Part shown: positions 23,901 to 29,289 of the stretch, piece by piece
Numbering within the stretch: the first letter of the stretch is position 1
Layout: every line of letters begins with the position of its first letter
IMG/VR virus record: IMGVR_UViG_3300044535_000029
Location: 1-31,359 of that record
Source of the DNA: a virus
Reading direction: 5' to 3' (one strand)
DNA length: 31,359 bases
Notes under the pieces: generated by a model
Seen by the model: only the letters and a program-made list of their open reading frames with translations
What the model was told of the DNA's origin: nothing
The model's database searches: none
Translations under genes and position numbers: made by a program

Positions 23901-24354
23901 TGGTCAGTCAATGATTTTTGCCACAAATGAAAATGGTAATTCTGCCCTAGAACGTATGCGCATAACAAGTGGGGGATTGATATTTATGAATAATTTAGGC
24001 GGTTATTCAGGCTCTTATGCAGATGTTAGATATGATACATCTTCAAAAGAATTGTTTTATCAAACATCTTCTTTAAGATATAAGGAAGATATTAACAATC
24101 TTGAAAACACTTTATCTAAAATTAATCAGCTTCGAGCAGTAAGATATAAGGATATAAAAACACAAAAATATAATTGTGGTTTTATTGCAGAGGAAGTTAT
24201 TAATATTATACCAGAAGTTGTATTTAAAAAAGAAGTAGACGGAGAATTAAAAACAGAAGGTATTAACTATTCGGACTTTACACCTTTTATTATTAAAGCT
24301 TTACAAGAACAACAGGCTCAAATCAACGATTTAAAATCACAATTAAACAAATAA
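20932..24354 (+). CDS. Tail fibre with C-terminal S74 intramolecular chaperone
   Basis: A 1140-residue Ser/Gly/Thr-rich protein. The N-terminus (IGKKINQLATELAPASTDLT) is a virion-attachment type segment seen in other fibres. The middle holds repeated units: TGSGTTNFVSKFTTSSTIGS and TGTGTTNYLPKFTGASTIGD, several VGIGTTSP-type repeats, and two ERMRITSGG segments. From about residue 1047 (SLRYKEDINNLENTLSKINQ, then AVRYKD, YNCGFIAEEV, IPEVVF) it matches the peptidase S74 chaperone that trimerises and then cleaves itself; the cleavage Ser would be Ser1047 or the adjacent Ser. A short coiled-coil end (LQEQQAQINDLKSQLNK) follows. It is the probable receptor-binding fibre. Confidence 0.9.
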   Translation: MIGKKINQLATELAPASTDLTIIGNPTTGVSKKITLAQLGAIFSGAVSFYTNLAAFPTPGTTDVIYCAKDTQKLYLWSGSAYVEVFPSQALLDTYQLRSEKGNANGYASLDSGGKVPISQLPSSIMEYKGTWNASTNTPTLANGTGDTGDVYICNVAGTVNFGAGPITFAVGDYVIYSGTIWQRSSGAVGTVTSVALTVGGDAISVSGSPLTTSGTLALAFSGTTSQYIRGNGTLANFPTSLVTGSGTTNFVSKFTTSSTIGSSQIYDDGTSVLIGTTGTLPNIKVGIYSSTQRALEVVSTNANALFVQSPAAFIMSISNGTWVTQFTNTGRLDLAGDLLVNTIANATTDTDRFLVSDSGVIKYRTGAELLSDIGGASASGYVPYTGATANLDLGTHTLIAAKGTFSSSGSGDTVGITHSSGSGIALNITKGGNGEGLYINKTSGSGNAATIIGTLNATTLVKSGGTSAQFLKADGSVDSTSYGTGSVTSVGLSSATSGVTIASTPITTSGNITIDIANSSGSQNGLLSSTDWTTFNNKQNALTNPVTGTGTTNYLPKFTGASTIGDSVIQESSSNIGIGVTPISKFDINVGASGARRFLVNYDDSIITIKGSNASGNGETLRIIADNIRFNTGTSGSGTEKMRLDLSGNLGLGVTPSAWYSTDGYAALQVGNASLFGRNSANSELYLGTNVFANSSGNTIYITSNFASRYEQRDGVHKWQIAPSGTAGNAISFTQAMTLDASGRLGIGTTSPTTNLQVYQGATAGNNYVEGTIQVGGTSSTLGGAFSYAAQNSGYVNITNLNNGGGANARISFGFGAITSGLPANNVMTINQSGNVGIGTTSPSYRLVVNSGTDGISAGIAGSTYGIRFDNGGTFSSGMSTIHGVDTTLTGSYQPIMINGSDVRFGTSATERMRITSGGNVGIGSTVATSKIQITSTSAGAATIAAFLVNESRDINTEVRLAFAANTNNDISSNRYSYISTLNTTGDSNGQSMIFATNENGNSALERMRITSGGLIFMNNLGGYSGSYADVRYDTSSKELFYQTSSLRYKEDINNLENTLSKINQLRAVRYKDIKTQKYNCGFIAEEVINIIPEVVFKKEVDGELKTEGINYSDFTPFIIKALQEQQAQINDLKSQLNK
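23665..23975 (+). repeat. Exact 26-bp direct repeat in fibre gene
   Basis: The same 26 bases occur at 23665-23690 and 23950-23975 (start GAACGTATGCGC, end CAAGTGGGGG), in the same frame, coding ERMRITSGG-type segments. The unit contains the perfect palindrome TATGCGCATA. Spacing between copies is 285 bases, a multiple of three, so recombination between them would keep the frame. Confidence 0.9.
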
Positions 24355-24355
24355 T

Positions 24356-24685
24356 ATGACAACTTTTAAATGGGTAGTATCACAAATGGACACCGCACCG
24401 AGCGAAGATGGTTTAACCGACGTAGTTAAGGTAGTGCATTGGCGTTACCAAGCAGAACAAGTAGACGGAGACAAAACTTACAATGCCGAGGTATACGGAG
24501 CAATGGGTTGTGCTACACCTTCGGACACGGACTTTACCGCTTATGACGATTTAACTTACGAGCAAGTATGCGAGTGGTTAGTTGCAGGTAACAACGTAGA
24601 AGCTATGGAGTTAAACTTAGATACTCAAATCGAGAACCTAAAAAACCCACCCATTGTAAATTTACCTTTGCCGTGGAATAAATAA
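24356..24685 (+). CDS. Small protein after fibre (DUF7936-like)
   Basis: A 109-residue acidic protein: MTTFKWVVSQMDTAPSEDGL, then TDVVKVVHWRYQAEQVDGDK, GAMGCATPSDTDFTAYDDLT and YEQVCEWLVA. The pattern 'F.W.v.qm......g....V..vhWr..a..' followed by a 'F..y.dLt.e.v..W' segment is seen in small phage proteins just after fibre genes, some of which carry the DUF7936 label. A fibre assembly or capping role fits its place. The promoter at 24667 overlaps its end, so the next gene starts a new unit. Confidence 0.65.
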   Translation: MTTFKWVVSQMDTAPSEDGLTDVVKVVHWRYQAEQVDGDKTYNAEVYGAMGCATPSDTDFTAYDDLTYEQVCEWLVAGNNVEAMELNLDTQIENLKNPPIVNLPLPWNK

Positions 24686-24701
24686 AATCTATATATCTTT
24701 A
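24667..24701 (+). promoter_or_regulatory. Promoter before lysis region
   Basis: TTTG (24667-24670) and TATCTTTA (24694-24701) with 23 bases between, similar to the TTTG-22-TAnnTTTG layout seen at 6371 and 28845. It overlaps the end of the upstream gene. The next ATG is at 24716, after AAATTTAAACA. Confidence 0.55.
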
Positions 24702-24715
24702 CAAAAATTTAAACA

Positions 24716-25102
24716 ATGAAATACAAACAACTATTACAATTAGTAAGCAGCATTAATGTCGTAATTGGCAACCAGGACACAAAGACACAAAAGAAGCTTT
24801 TTAAAATCTATGAGAAAGTTAAAGCCTATCACGAGGACTACCAAGCAGAAGTTGAAATCTTACGTTTAGACAATGCCCAAACCGACGATAAGGACTGCTT
24901 ACTTTTAGATGACAAAGGGAATTACAAGTATTCTAAAGAAGGCATCAAGAAGCTAACTAAAGACATTGAAGCTTTAAATGATAAAGAATTTGACTTTGTA
25001 ATAATTAACGTAGTCAATCCACAAGGTCTCGAGGACTTTACTTTTTTAGAAGATTGGACTAATGGCATCGAATTTAACAAACAAGAAGACATCGAACTAT
25101 AA
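24716..25102 (+). CDS. Hypothetical protein, 128 aa
   Basis: Begins MKYKQLLQLVSSINVVIGNQ, then a Lys-rich helix (KTQKKLFKIYEKVKAYHEDY), a charged middle with an acidic patch (DDKDCLLLDDKG) and an acidic C-terminus (LEDWTNGIEFNKQEDIEL). No signal peptide or membrane span. It is the first gene after the promoter at 24667 and leads into the membrane-protein cluster, joined by TAATG to the holin-like gene. Conserved in similar phages by my recollection; function unknown. Confidence 0.65.
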   Translation: MKYKQLLQLVSSINVVIGNQDTKTQKKLFKIYEKVKAYHEDYQAEVEILRLDNAQTDDKDCLLLDDKGNYKYSKEGIKKLTKDIEALNDKEFDFVIINVVNPQGLEDFTFLEDWTNGIEFNKQEDIEL

Positions 25103-25272
25103 TGGCAAATAACCACCAAGCAGACCAATCAACAATCGTTTCTTTAGTAAGTGCTACAATTAGCATTACAAATATTCAACCGCTATTCACATTGATTGCA
25201 AGTTTGGTGGCTATCGTTTCAGGTCTTATGGCTATTCGCTACTACTACAAAATGACCAAAAAGCTTAAATGA
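25102..25272 (+). CDS. Holin-like membrane protein, 56 aa
   Basis: ATG 25102 overlaps the upstream TAA by one base; the end overlaps the next gene by ATGA. The product has a polar N-terminus (MANNHQADQSTIVSL), one strong span (LFTLIASLVAIVSGLMAI, about residues 28-45) and perhaps a weaker one before it, and a basic tail (RYYYKMTKKLK). Size, membrane span and basic end suit a holin or antiholin. It opens a row of five envelope-protein genes before the endolysin. A second holin candidate lies at 27083. Confidence 0.6.
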   Translation: MANNHQADQSTIVSLVSATISITNIQPLFTLIASLVAIVSGLMAIRYYYKMTKKLK

Positions 25273-25700
25273 GAATAATACTTTTAGCCTTATTACTTAC
25301 TTCGTGTGCATCAGTTAAGAAGGCATCGGAGCGATTAGATAGCACTGTAGTTAAAACCTTTGACTCGGTGCGTGTAGTCGTTTTCGATAGCGTTACCAAA
25401 GTAGTAGAAAAAGAGGAATATTTTACCAAGACCATTACTTACTACGATACTTTGTGGGTTACTAAGGATAGTATGATAACTATTCCTAAGTACACGGAGA
25501 CCTATACAAGAGGCACAAAAGAGAAACAAACGGATAGTAAGCAGACCAAGACGGACTCAATGGCTCTTAATCGCACAGAAAGTACCCAAATTTCTAAGAT
25601 AATTAAAACTAAGGATAAGTCCTTTAGCGAATTCTATAAGGCTTTAATTGCTCTTATATTGATAATTACGCTAATCTTATTCTTTTGGAGACGTAAATAA
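25269..25700 (+). CDS. Lipoprotein with C-terminal membrane span (u-spanin-like)
   Basis: A 143-residue protein with a short signal and lipobox (MRIILLALLLTSC, lipid-modified Cys13), a beta-prone middle (DSVRVVVFDSVTKVV, TKTITYYDTLWVTKDS) and a C-terminal membrane segment ending in WRRK (ALIALILIITLILFFW, about 124-140). Outer-membrane lipid anchor plus inner-membrane C-terminal anchor is the topology of unimolecular spanins such as T1 gp11, which fuse the two membranes at lysis. A Bacteroidota lipoprotein of other function is possible, but the lysis-cassette position supports the spanin reading. Start ATG 25269 overlaps the previous stop. Confidence 0.65.
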   Translation: MRIILLALLLTSCASVKKASERLDSTVVKTFDSVRVVVFDSVTKVVEKEEYFTKTITYYDTLWVTKDSMITIPKYTETYTRGTKEKQTDSKQTKTDSMALNRTESTQISKIIKTKDKSFSEFYKALIALILIITLILFFWRRK

Positions 25701-25701
25701 T

Positions 25702-25974
25702 ATGGCAAAAGCAGCAAAAAGCGTAAACGTATCGGCTAACCCGTTACCTATTACATTCAAAGAGTTTAGCAAGAACCCTGTCGTGGGTATGCTATTTTTA
25801 TGTATCTGCGGTATCAGTTACTTGTATATCGACAATGCAAAGCGTAACGAAAAGCAAGACGAAAAAATAGGCAGCTTGTATGAAATGGTGCGTAAAAGTG
25901 ATAGCAGTAACGCAGCAAGTACGGCTCGTCTGGAAATGGCAGTAGACCTGAAGGCTCTAAAAAAGTTTAAGTAA
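25702..25974 (+). CDS. Inner-membrane protein, i-spanin-like
   Basis: A 90-residue protein: a polar N-terminus of about 26 residues, a membrane span (VVGMLFLCICGISYLYI, about 28-44), then a charged, probably coiled-coil tail (NAKRNEKQDEKIGSLYEMV, ending LKALKKFK). Predicted N-in, C-out. This matches the i-spanin (Rz) layout of one N-terminal span and a periplasmic helix, and its partner could be the lipoprotein gene that follows at 25974, joined by TAATG-like overlap. A holin or tail-length-type membrane protein would be alternatives. Confidence 0.55.
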   Translation: MAKAAKSVNVSANPLPITFKEFSKNPVVGMLFLCICGISYLYIDNAKRNEKQDEKIGSLYEMVRKSDSSNAASTARLEMAVDLKALKKFK

Positions 25975-26264
25975 TGCGCTATTTATTATTTGTTGCTTTG
26001 ATAGGTTGCGGAACTAAGACCGATAACCAGATTAAAGAATTGCAAGACAAAGTAAAACAAAGCCAAGTGCAGAGTGAAGCGGTGCAGGGTGTGGCTTCCC
26101 AGGATAACAAGAAGGTAATAACTAAGACAGTGAAAACAATAGTTACCTTAAAACAAGAAGTAAAAGAATTAAAAACGGAACTAAATGAAGTTAAGGCTAA
26201 ATTGGACTCCGCTAATTCTGTTGATACTAATAGCACCAAGTTCCAGTTACGCCCAATACGTTAA
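25974..26264 (+). CDS. Small lipoprotein, o-spanin-like
   Basis: A 96-residue protein with a short signal and lipobox (MRYLLFVALIGC, Cys12), then almost entirely coiled coil (IKELQDKVKQSQVQSEAVQG, LKQEVKELKTELNEVKAKLD). A lipid anchor with a periplasmic helix fits an o-spanin (Rz1) partner for the preceding inner-membrane protein, though Rz1 proteins are often Pro-rich, which this is not. Its last 80 bases overlap the start of the next gene in another frame, like the nested Rz/Rz1 genes of lambda. Confidence 0.55.
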   Translation: MRYLLFVALIGCGTKTDNQIKELQDKVKQSQVQSEAVQGVASQDNKKVITKTVKTIVTLKQEVKELKTELNEVKAKLDSANSVDTNSTKFQLRPIR

Positions 26265-26625
26265 AAAGATAGGCGGCGAGGATAAGATTGTTATTAGCCG
26301 TACAGAAGGCGAGAAGATTAACAACTCATTTGATAGCCTAACTAATTTAGTAAGCTACCAAAACACACGAATAGATAGCTTAATTAAAGCTAACATCAAG
26401 ACAAGGGATAGCCTTCGCATTGATTTACTTACCCTTAAAGATACCCTTACCCAACGCAATAAAATTGCGATTGATACGTTAAGCGATTATCGTAATAGGT
26501 ACTATAAAAACATAGCAATATACGAGCAGTACGAAAAAGCGGTGCAGTTTGAAATAAAACTACATAGGCTTAATTCAGTTTTGTTTGCTATGCTAACATT
26601 CTTTTTATACTCACAAATAAATTAA
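26185..26625 (+). CDS. Exported protein with C-terminal membrane span
   Basis: A 146-residue protein starting inside the preceding lipoprotein gene (80-base overlap). The start is supported by a clear signal peptide, MKLRLNWTPLILLILIAPSS, with likely cleavage after SYA. The mature part is helical with repeated D-S/T-L units (FDSLTNLV, RIDSLIKA, RDSLRIDLL, LKDTLTQR, IDTLSDY), then a C-terminal hydrophobic segment (SVLFAMLTFFLYS, about 130-142). It spans the periplasm from an inner-membrane C-terminal anchor. It may be part of the spanin set or a signal-released lysis regulator; no known family is recognised. Confidence 0.65.
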   Translation: MKLRLNWTPLILLILIAPSSSYAQYVKKIGGEDKIVISRTEGEKINNSFDSLTNLVSYQNTRIDSLIKANIKTRDSLRIDLLTLKDTLTQRNKIAIDTLSDYRNRYYKNIAIYEQYEKAVQFEIKLHRLNSVLFAMLTFFLYSQIN

Positions 26626-26626
26626 A

Positions 26627-27073
26627 ATGCAATTAAACGACAAAGGCAAAGACCTTATTAAATTATTCGAGGGCTGCAAATTAGTAGCTTACAAATGCAG
26701 TGCTGCAAAAGATACTATCGGTTATGGAAATACTTTTTACGAAAACGGAACACCTGTAAAGCCTGGAGATAAGATTACCCAAGAACGAGCAAATGAGTTA
26801 TTTGAAATTATAGCTAAAGAGTTTGCTGACAAAGTTGCTCCATTAGTTAAGAGTTCGGTTACACCTAATCAGTTTGCTGCGCTTACAAGCTTTGCCTATA
26901 ACGCAGGTATTGGAAACCTAAAGAGTTCTACTTTATTAAAGAAAGTAAACGCTAACCCTAACGACACTTCTATTGCTTTAGAATTTGCTAAGTGGAACAA
27001 GGCAGGTGGGAAAGTATTAGCAGGACTTACAAGACGTAGAGAAGCAGAAACTAAATTATACTTCACACCTTAA
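26627..27073 (+). CDS. Endolysin, GH24 lysozyme
   Basis: A 148-residue lysozyme of the T4/lambda-R21 type. Catalytic segment: LIKLFEGCKLVAYKC with Glu15, then TIGYGNT with Thr30; the Asp20 equivalent of T4 lysozyme is Cys24 here, giving a Glu-8-Cys-5-Thr spacing. Other family signatures are VTPNQFAALTSFAYNAGIG (near residues 83-101) and the C-terminal RRREAETKLYF. It hydrolyses peptidoglycan from the periplasm. No signal or SAR anchor is seen at the N-terminus (it is polar: MQLNDKGKDL), so it needs a holin to reach the wall. Start is one base after the upstream stop. Confidence 0.93.
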   Translation: MQLNDKGKDLIKLFEGCKLVAYKCSAAKDTIGYGNTFYENGTPVKPGDKITQERANELFEIIAKEFADKVAPLVKSSVTPNQFAALTSFAYNAGIGNLKSSTLLKKVNANPNDTSIALEFAKWNKAGGKVLAGLTRRREAETKLYFTP

Positions 27074-27082
27074 ATTAATATT

Positions 27083-27301
27083 ATGAAATGGTTAGCCAAT
27101 TTATTATCAGACGAAAGAGGTAGCGTGTCTACAAAGCGAGTTATTGCTTTACTATCGGCTTTATTTATTTGTATTACCTTATTAGCTAATAGCTTTACGC
27201 ATCAAGAAATTGCCCCTTCGGATAAACTTGTAGATGCCGTAATGGTTATTTGCATAGCTGCAATGGGTACTACTACAATAGATAAATTCAGCCAAAAATA
27301 A
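27083..27301 (+). CDS. Holin-like protein, two membrane spans
   Basis: A 72-residue protein: polar/charged N-terminus with RGSVSTKRV, first span (VIALLSALFICITLLANSF, about 20-38), short loop with HQEIAPSD, second span (VDAVMVICIAAMGTTTI, about 50-66), and a short polar end. N-in C-in two-span layout and a place directly after the endolysin fit a class II holin. The 'RGS.S..R' start is often seen in holin-like proteins of Bacteroidota phages. Either this or the 25102 protein could be the active holin, the other an antiholin. Confidence 0.65.
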   Translation: MKWLANLLSDERGSVSTKRVIALLSALFICITLLANSFTHQEIAPSDKLVDAVMVICIAAMGTTTIDKFSQK

Positions 27302-27304
27302 ACA

Positions 27305-28039
27305 ATGCTAAAATCAAAACGCAAACGACTATTCTTTGACATCGAAACCTCGCCCAACGTCGGCTTTTTCTGGAGTGCCGGATATAAGCTTAATGTAACT
27401 GCGGATAGCATTATTAAAGAACGTGCTATCATTTGTATATGCTATAAGTGGGAAGACGAAAAAGAAGTTTACTATTTACAATGGGATAGCAAACAGAATG
27501 ACAAAAGAATGTTACAAAGTTTCGTAGAAGTAGCAAACACGGCTTCGGAACTTATAGGGCATAATGGCGACAAGTTCGACTTAGCTTGGATTAGGACACG
27601 CTGCTTGTTTCACGGGATTGAGATGTTTCCTAAATACGTTACAATCGACACGCTTAAGGTAGCACGTCAAAAGTTTAGATTTAATAGCAACAAGCTTAAT
27701 TACATAGCCGACTACTTAGGTATCGGGCAAAAGATTAAAACCGAATATAGTTTATGGAAGGACATTGTCTTGCATAAGGACAAAGTGGCTATGGCTAAAA
27801 TGATTAAGTACTGCCAAAAAGATGTTGTATTATTAGAGCAGGTATTTAACGCACTTAAAAACCACATCGAACCTAAAACACACTATGGCGTTATATTCGG
27901 ACAAGATAGAGGCTCTTGCCCTGAATGTGGAAGCGATGAGATAGTTATACAAATGAGGCGTACAACTGCAACAGGAGTAAAGAAAATATTATACAAGTGC
28001 AAAACTTGTTTTAAGATACATAGCAAAACCGACAAATAA
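27305..28039 (+). CDS. DnaQ-like 3'-5' exonuclease with zinc ribbon
   Basis: A 244-residue protein. Exo I: FFDIETSP (Asp12, Glu14); Exo II: IGHNGDKFDLAWI (His86, Asn87, Asp92); Exo III: YCQKDVVLL (Tyr169, Asp173). These are the metal-binding acidic positions of the DnaQ/PolB exonuclease fold. After about residue 200 a zinc ribbon follows: CPECGS (Cys205/Cys208) and CKTCFK (Cys232/Cys235). No polymerase domain is fused. Likely roles are DNA end processing for recombination with the Erf annealase downstream, or turnover of host DNA. The zinc ribbon probably binds DNA. Confidence 0.88.
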   Translation: MLKSKRKRLFFDIETSPNVGFFWSAGYKLNVTADSIIKERAIICICYKWEDEKEVYYLQWDSKQNDKRMLQSFVEVANTASELIGHNGDKFDLAWIRTRCLFHGIEMFPKYVTIDTLKVARQKFRFNSNKLNYIADYLGIGQKIKTEYSLWKDIVLHKDKVAMAKMIKYCQKDVVLLEQVFNALKNHIEPKTHYGVIFGQDRGSCPECGSDEIVIQMRRTTATGVKKILYKCKTCFKIHSKTDK

Positions 28040-28243
28040 ATGGATAGTAAAATACTTAGCTTAGTTATTGAAGACATGCGTAGCCGTGAGCAAGTAGGTA
28101 AAAAGAAGTACAACTGCACAATGGACAGGGAAGATTTATCGACAAGCGAATGGATAACACATTTGAAGCAGGAACTACAAGATGCGATTTTATATTTAAC
28201 CAAACTTGAACAAATACACAATGCGCCTCAAAAAGATATTTAG
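28040..28243 (+). CDS. MazG-like small phage protein
   Basis: A 67-residue helical protein: MDSKILSLVIEDMRSREQVG, then KKKYNCTMDREDLSTSEWIT and HLKQELQDAILYLTKLEQIH. The pattern 'R...GkkKY...ldr.dls..eWl.H..eE..DailYl.kl' is common in phages; the EL..D spacing in the last helix recalls the metal-binding ExxE/ExxD helix of MazG-type nucleotide pyrophosphohydrolases. Such enzymes lower ppGpp or hydrolyse dNTPs, but the first pair of acidic residues is not clearly present, so activity is uncertain. It starts directly after the exonuclease stop. Confidence 0.7.
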   Translation: MDSKILSLVIEDMRSREQVGKKKYNCTMDREDLSTSEWITHLKQELQDAILYLTKLEQIHNAPQKDI

Positions 28244-28649
28244 CTTCGGCAACATCTTAGATAGAGATACCTACGAGCAACTAAGGGAATTAGATTATAC
28301 CAATCCTAACTTTAAGGGTTGCGCTGACGAGTTTCAGTTCAATCGTGAATGGTGGGTTATGCTTGACCAAGGCGAGATAGTTGCTTACTGCGGTTCTATT
28401 TACTCCAAAGGCATCTGCATATTTAACAGAGCGTGGGTTAAGAAAACACATAGAGGGAAGGGCATACAAAGACGAATGATTAAAACCAGGTTAAAAGCTG
28501 CTTCTACCTTTTGCCATATAGCTATTACATATACAACATTAGACAACTTCCCTTCAGCTAATAACCTAATCTCGTGTGGGTTTAAGCTTTATTTACCTGA
28601 GTATTCTTATGGGGGTAGCGACAAACTTTACTTCCAAAAATTACTATAA
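28221..28649 (+). CDS. GNAT-type acetyltransferase
   Basis: I chose ATG 28221 rather than the TTG at 28206; it overlaps the MazG-like gene by 23 bases. The 142-residue product has the GNAT acetyl-CoA pocket: AWVKKTHRGKGIQRRMIKTR (71-90) with R78-G-K-G-I matching the Q/R-x-x-G-x-G/A motif, followed by a strand and NFPSANNLISCGFKL, which holds the family's ...N...S/A..l...GF... motif. NREWWVMLDQGEIVAYCG is the preceding beta-sheet. The substrate is unknown; phage GNATs may modify host proteins or antagonise toxins. It ends the second block before the control region. Confidence 0.85.
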   Translation: MRLKKIFSFGNILDRDTYEQLRELDYTNPNFKGCADEFQFNREWWVMLDQGEIVAYCGSIYSKGICIFNRAWVKKTHRGKGIQRRMIKTRLKAASTFCHIAITYTTLDNFPSANNLISCGFKLYLPEYSYGGSDKLYFQKLL

Positions 28650-28669
28650 AGTTTCACTTTAGTACAACA

Positions 28670-28693
28670 AAAAGTAGTAAAACTACTACTTTT
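28670..28693 (+). terminator. A-stem-T inverted repeat, weak terminator
   Basis: AAAAGTAGTA (28670-28679) and TACTACTTTT (28684-28693) are a perfect 10-bp inverted repeat with the loop AAAC. With the A-run and T-run in the arms it could act as a bidirectional terminator, but the stem is AT-rich and no long T-run follows, so an operator is also possible. Confidence 0.5.
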
Positions 28694-28736
28694 GGCTGCA
28701 TTTTACTTCCGACTTTGTCAAGTTATACCTTTACTT

Positions 28737-28754
28737 TGTACGTTCTGGCGTACA
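28737..28754. promoter_or_regulatory. Palindrome, possible operator
   Basis: TGTACG and CGTACA flank TTCTGG: a perfect 6-bp inverted repeat with a 6-base centre. In a non-coding region upstream of a strong promoter, this has the form of a dimer-binding operator. No regulator gene is certain; the HTH protein at 29980 is one candidate. Confidence 0.45.
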
Positions 28755-28770
28755 TAATTGGTAATAAACT

Positions 28771-28786
28771 GCACAATTTGATGTGC
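28771..28786. repeat. Inverted repeat GCACA/TGTGC
   Basis: GCACA (28771-28775) and TGTGC (28782-28786) with centre ATTTGA; four T follow. It could be a short hairpin or a second operator. The surrounding region 28650-28894 holds no supported gene. Confidence 0.35.
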
Positions 28787-28844
28787 TTTTATCCTATATA
28801 AGCCACATTATTTGCAACAAGGTTACAAAAATATATTTTTTAAT

Positions 28845-28878
28845 TTTGCACTTTGTATTGTGTATTGTTGTATATTTG
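28845..28878 (+). promoter_or_regulatory. Bacteroidota-type promoter for replication genes
   Basis: TTTG (28845-28848) and TATATTTG (28871-28878) are separated by 22 bases, the same layout as at 6371-6404; both boxes are preceded by GTTG and the leader ends in ACAAAACACAAATG. It drives the genes from 28895. Confidence 0.8.
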
Positions 28879-28894
28879 TTGAAACAAAACACAA

Positions 28895-29101
28895 ATGACA
28901 CATTTAACCAACTACCAATTGTTTCAGTATCAGCGATACGGGAACATCTTAATTGACGGGAGCAGGAGTACAACAAACCCTTACGACCCTGCTCTATTGC
29001 CTAAAAACTACGATTACGAAGATGACGATTACACGTTTACTCGTTGGGTAGAACACAATGCAGAACTTGAACTTTTAAAAAACGAATTATATGAAGATTG
29101 A
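28895..29101 (+). CDS. Hypothetical protein, 68 aa
   Basis: First gene after the promoter. Product begins MTHLTNYQLFQYQRYGNILI, has a Ser/Thr/Asn/Pro-rich stretch, then a strongly acidic segment (YDYEDDDYTF) and an acidic helix (WVEHNAELELLKNELYED). Net charge is very negative. Small acidic phage proteins at such a site can be DNA mimics or regulators, but no specific similarity supports this. It overlaps the next gene by 11 bases. Confidence 0.7.
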   Translation: MTHLTNYQLFQYQRYGNILIDGSRSTTNPYDPALLPKNYDYEDDDYTFTRWVEHNAELELLKNELYED

Positions 29102-29288
29102 ATTTGTAAAAGAAACTAAGCCAGACGGCACGATATTCTACTACACTTTAGTAGATAACAAATACGATAGCGCAAGTATGTACTTGGAATATTCACAAGC
29201 TTACGAGTACTTTGTAAGCCTAAAGAAAAGACAAGAACCGATTATCGAAATTTTAGAACACTATAACATAGACATACAAAACAAATAA
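29091..29288 (+). CDS. Hypothetical protein, 65 aa
   Basis: ATG 29091, within the end of the previous gene. Product MKIEFVKETKPDGTIFYYTL starts with a beta-hairpin-like pattern, then a helix (SMYLEYSQAYEYFVSLKKRQ) and a charged end. No known motif. The next ATG (Erf) comes one base after its stop, so it is part of the recombination/replication operon. Confidence 0.65.
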   Translation: MKIEFVKETKPDGTIFYYTLVDNKYDSASMYLEYSQAYEYFVSLKKRQEPIIEILEHYNIDIQNK

Positions 29289-29289
29289 A

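Noticed and set aside
20932-24354. Possible CRISPR-like repeats in the fibre gene
   Set aside because: Repeats are in frame, protein-coding and irregularly spaced; no constant-length spacers.
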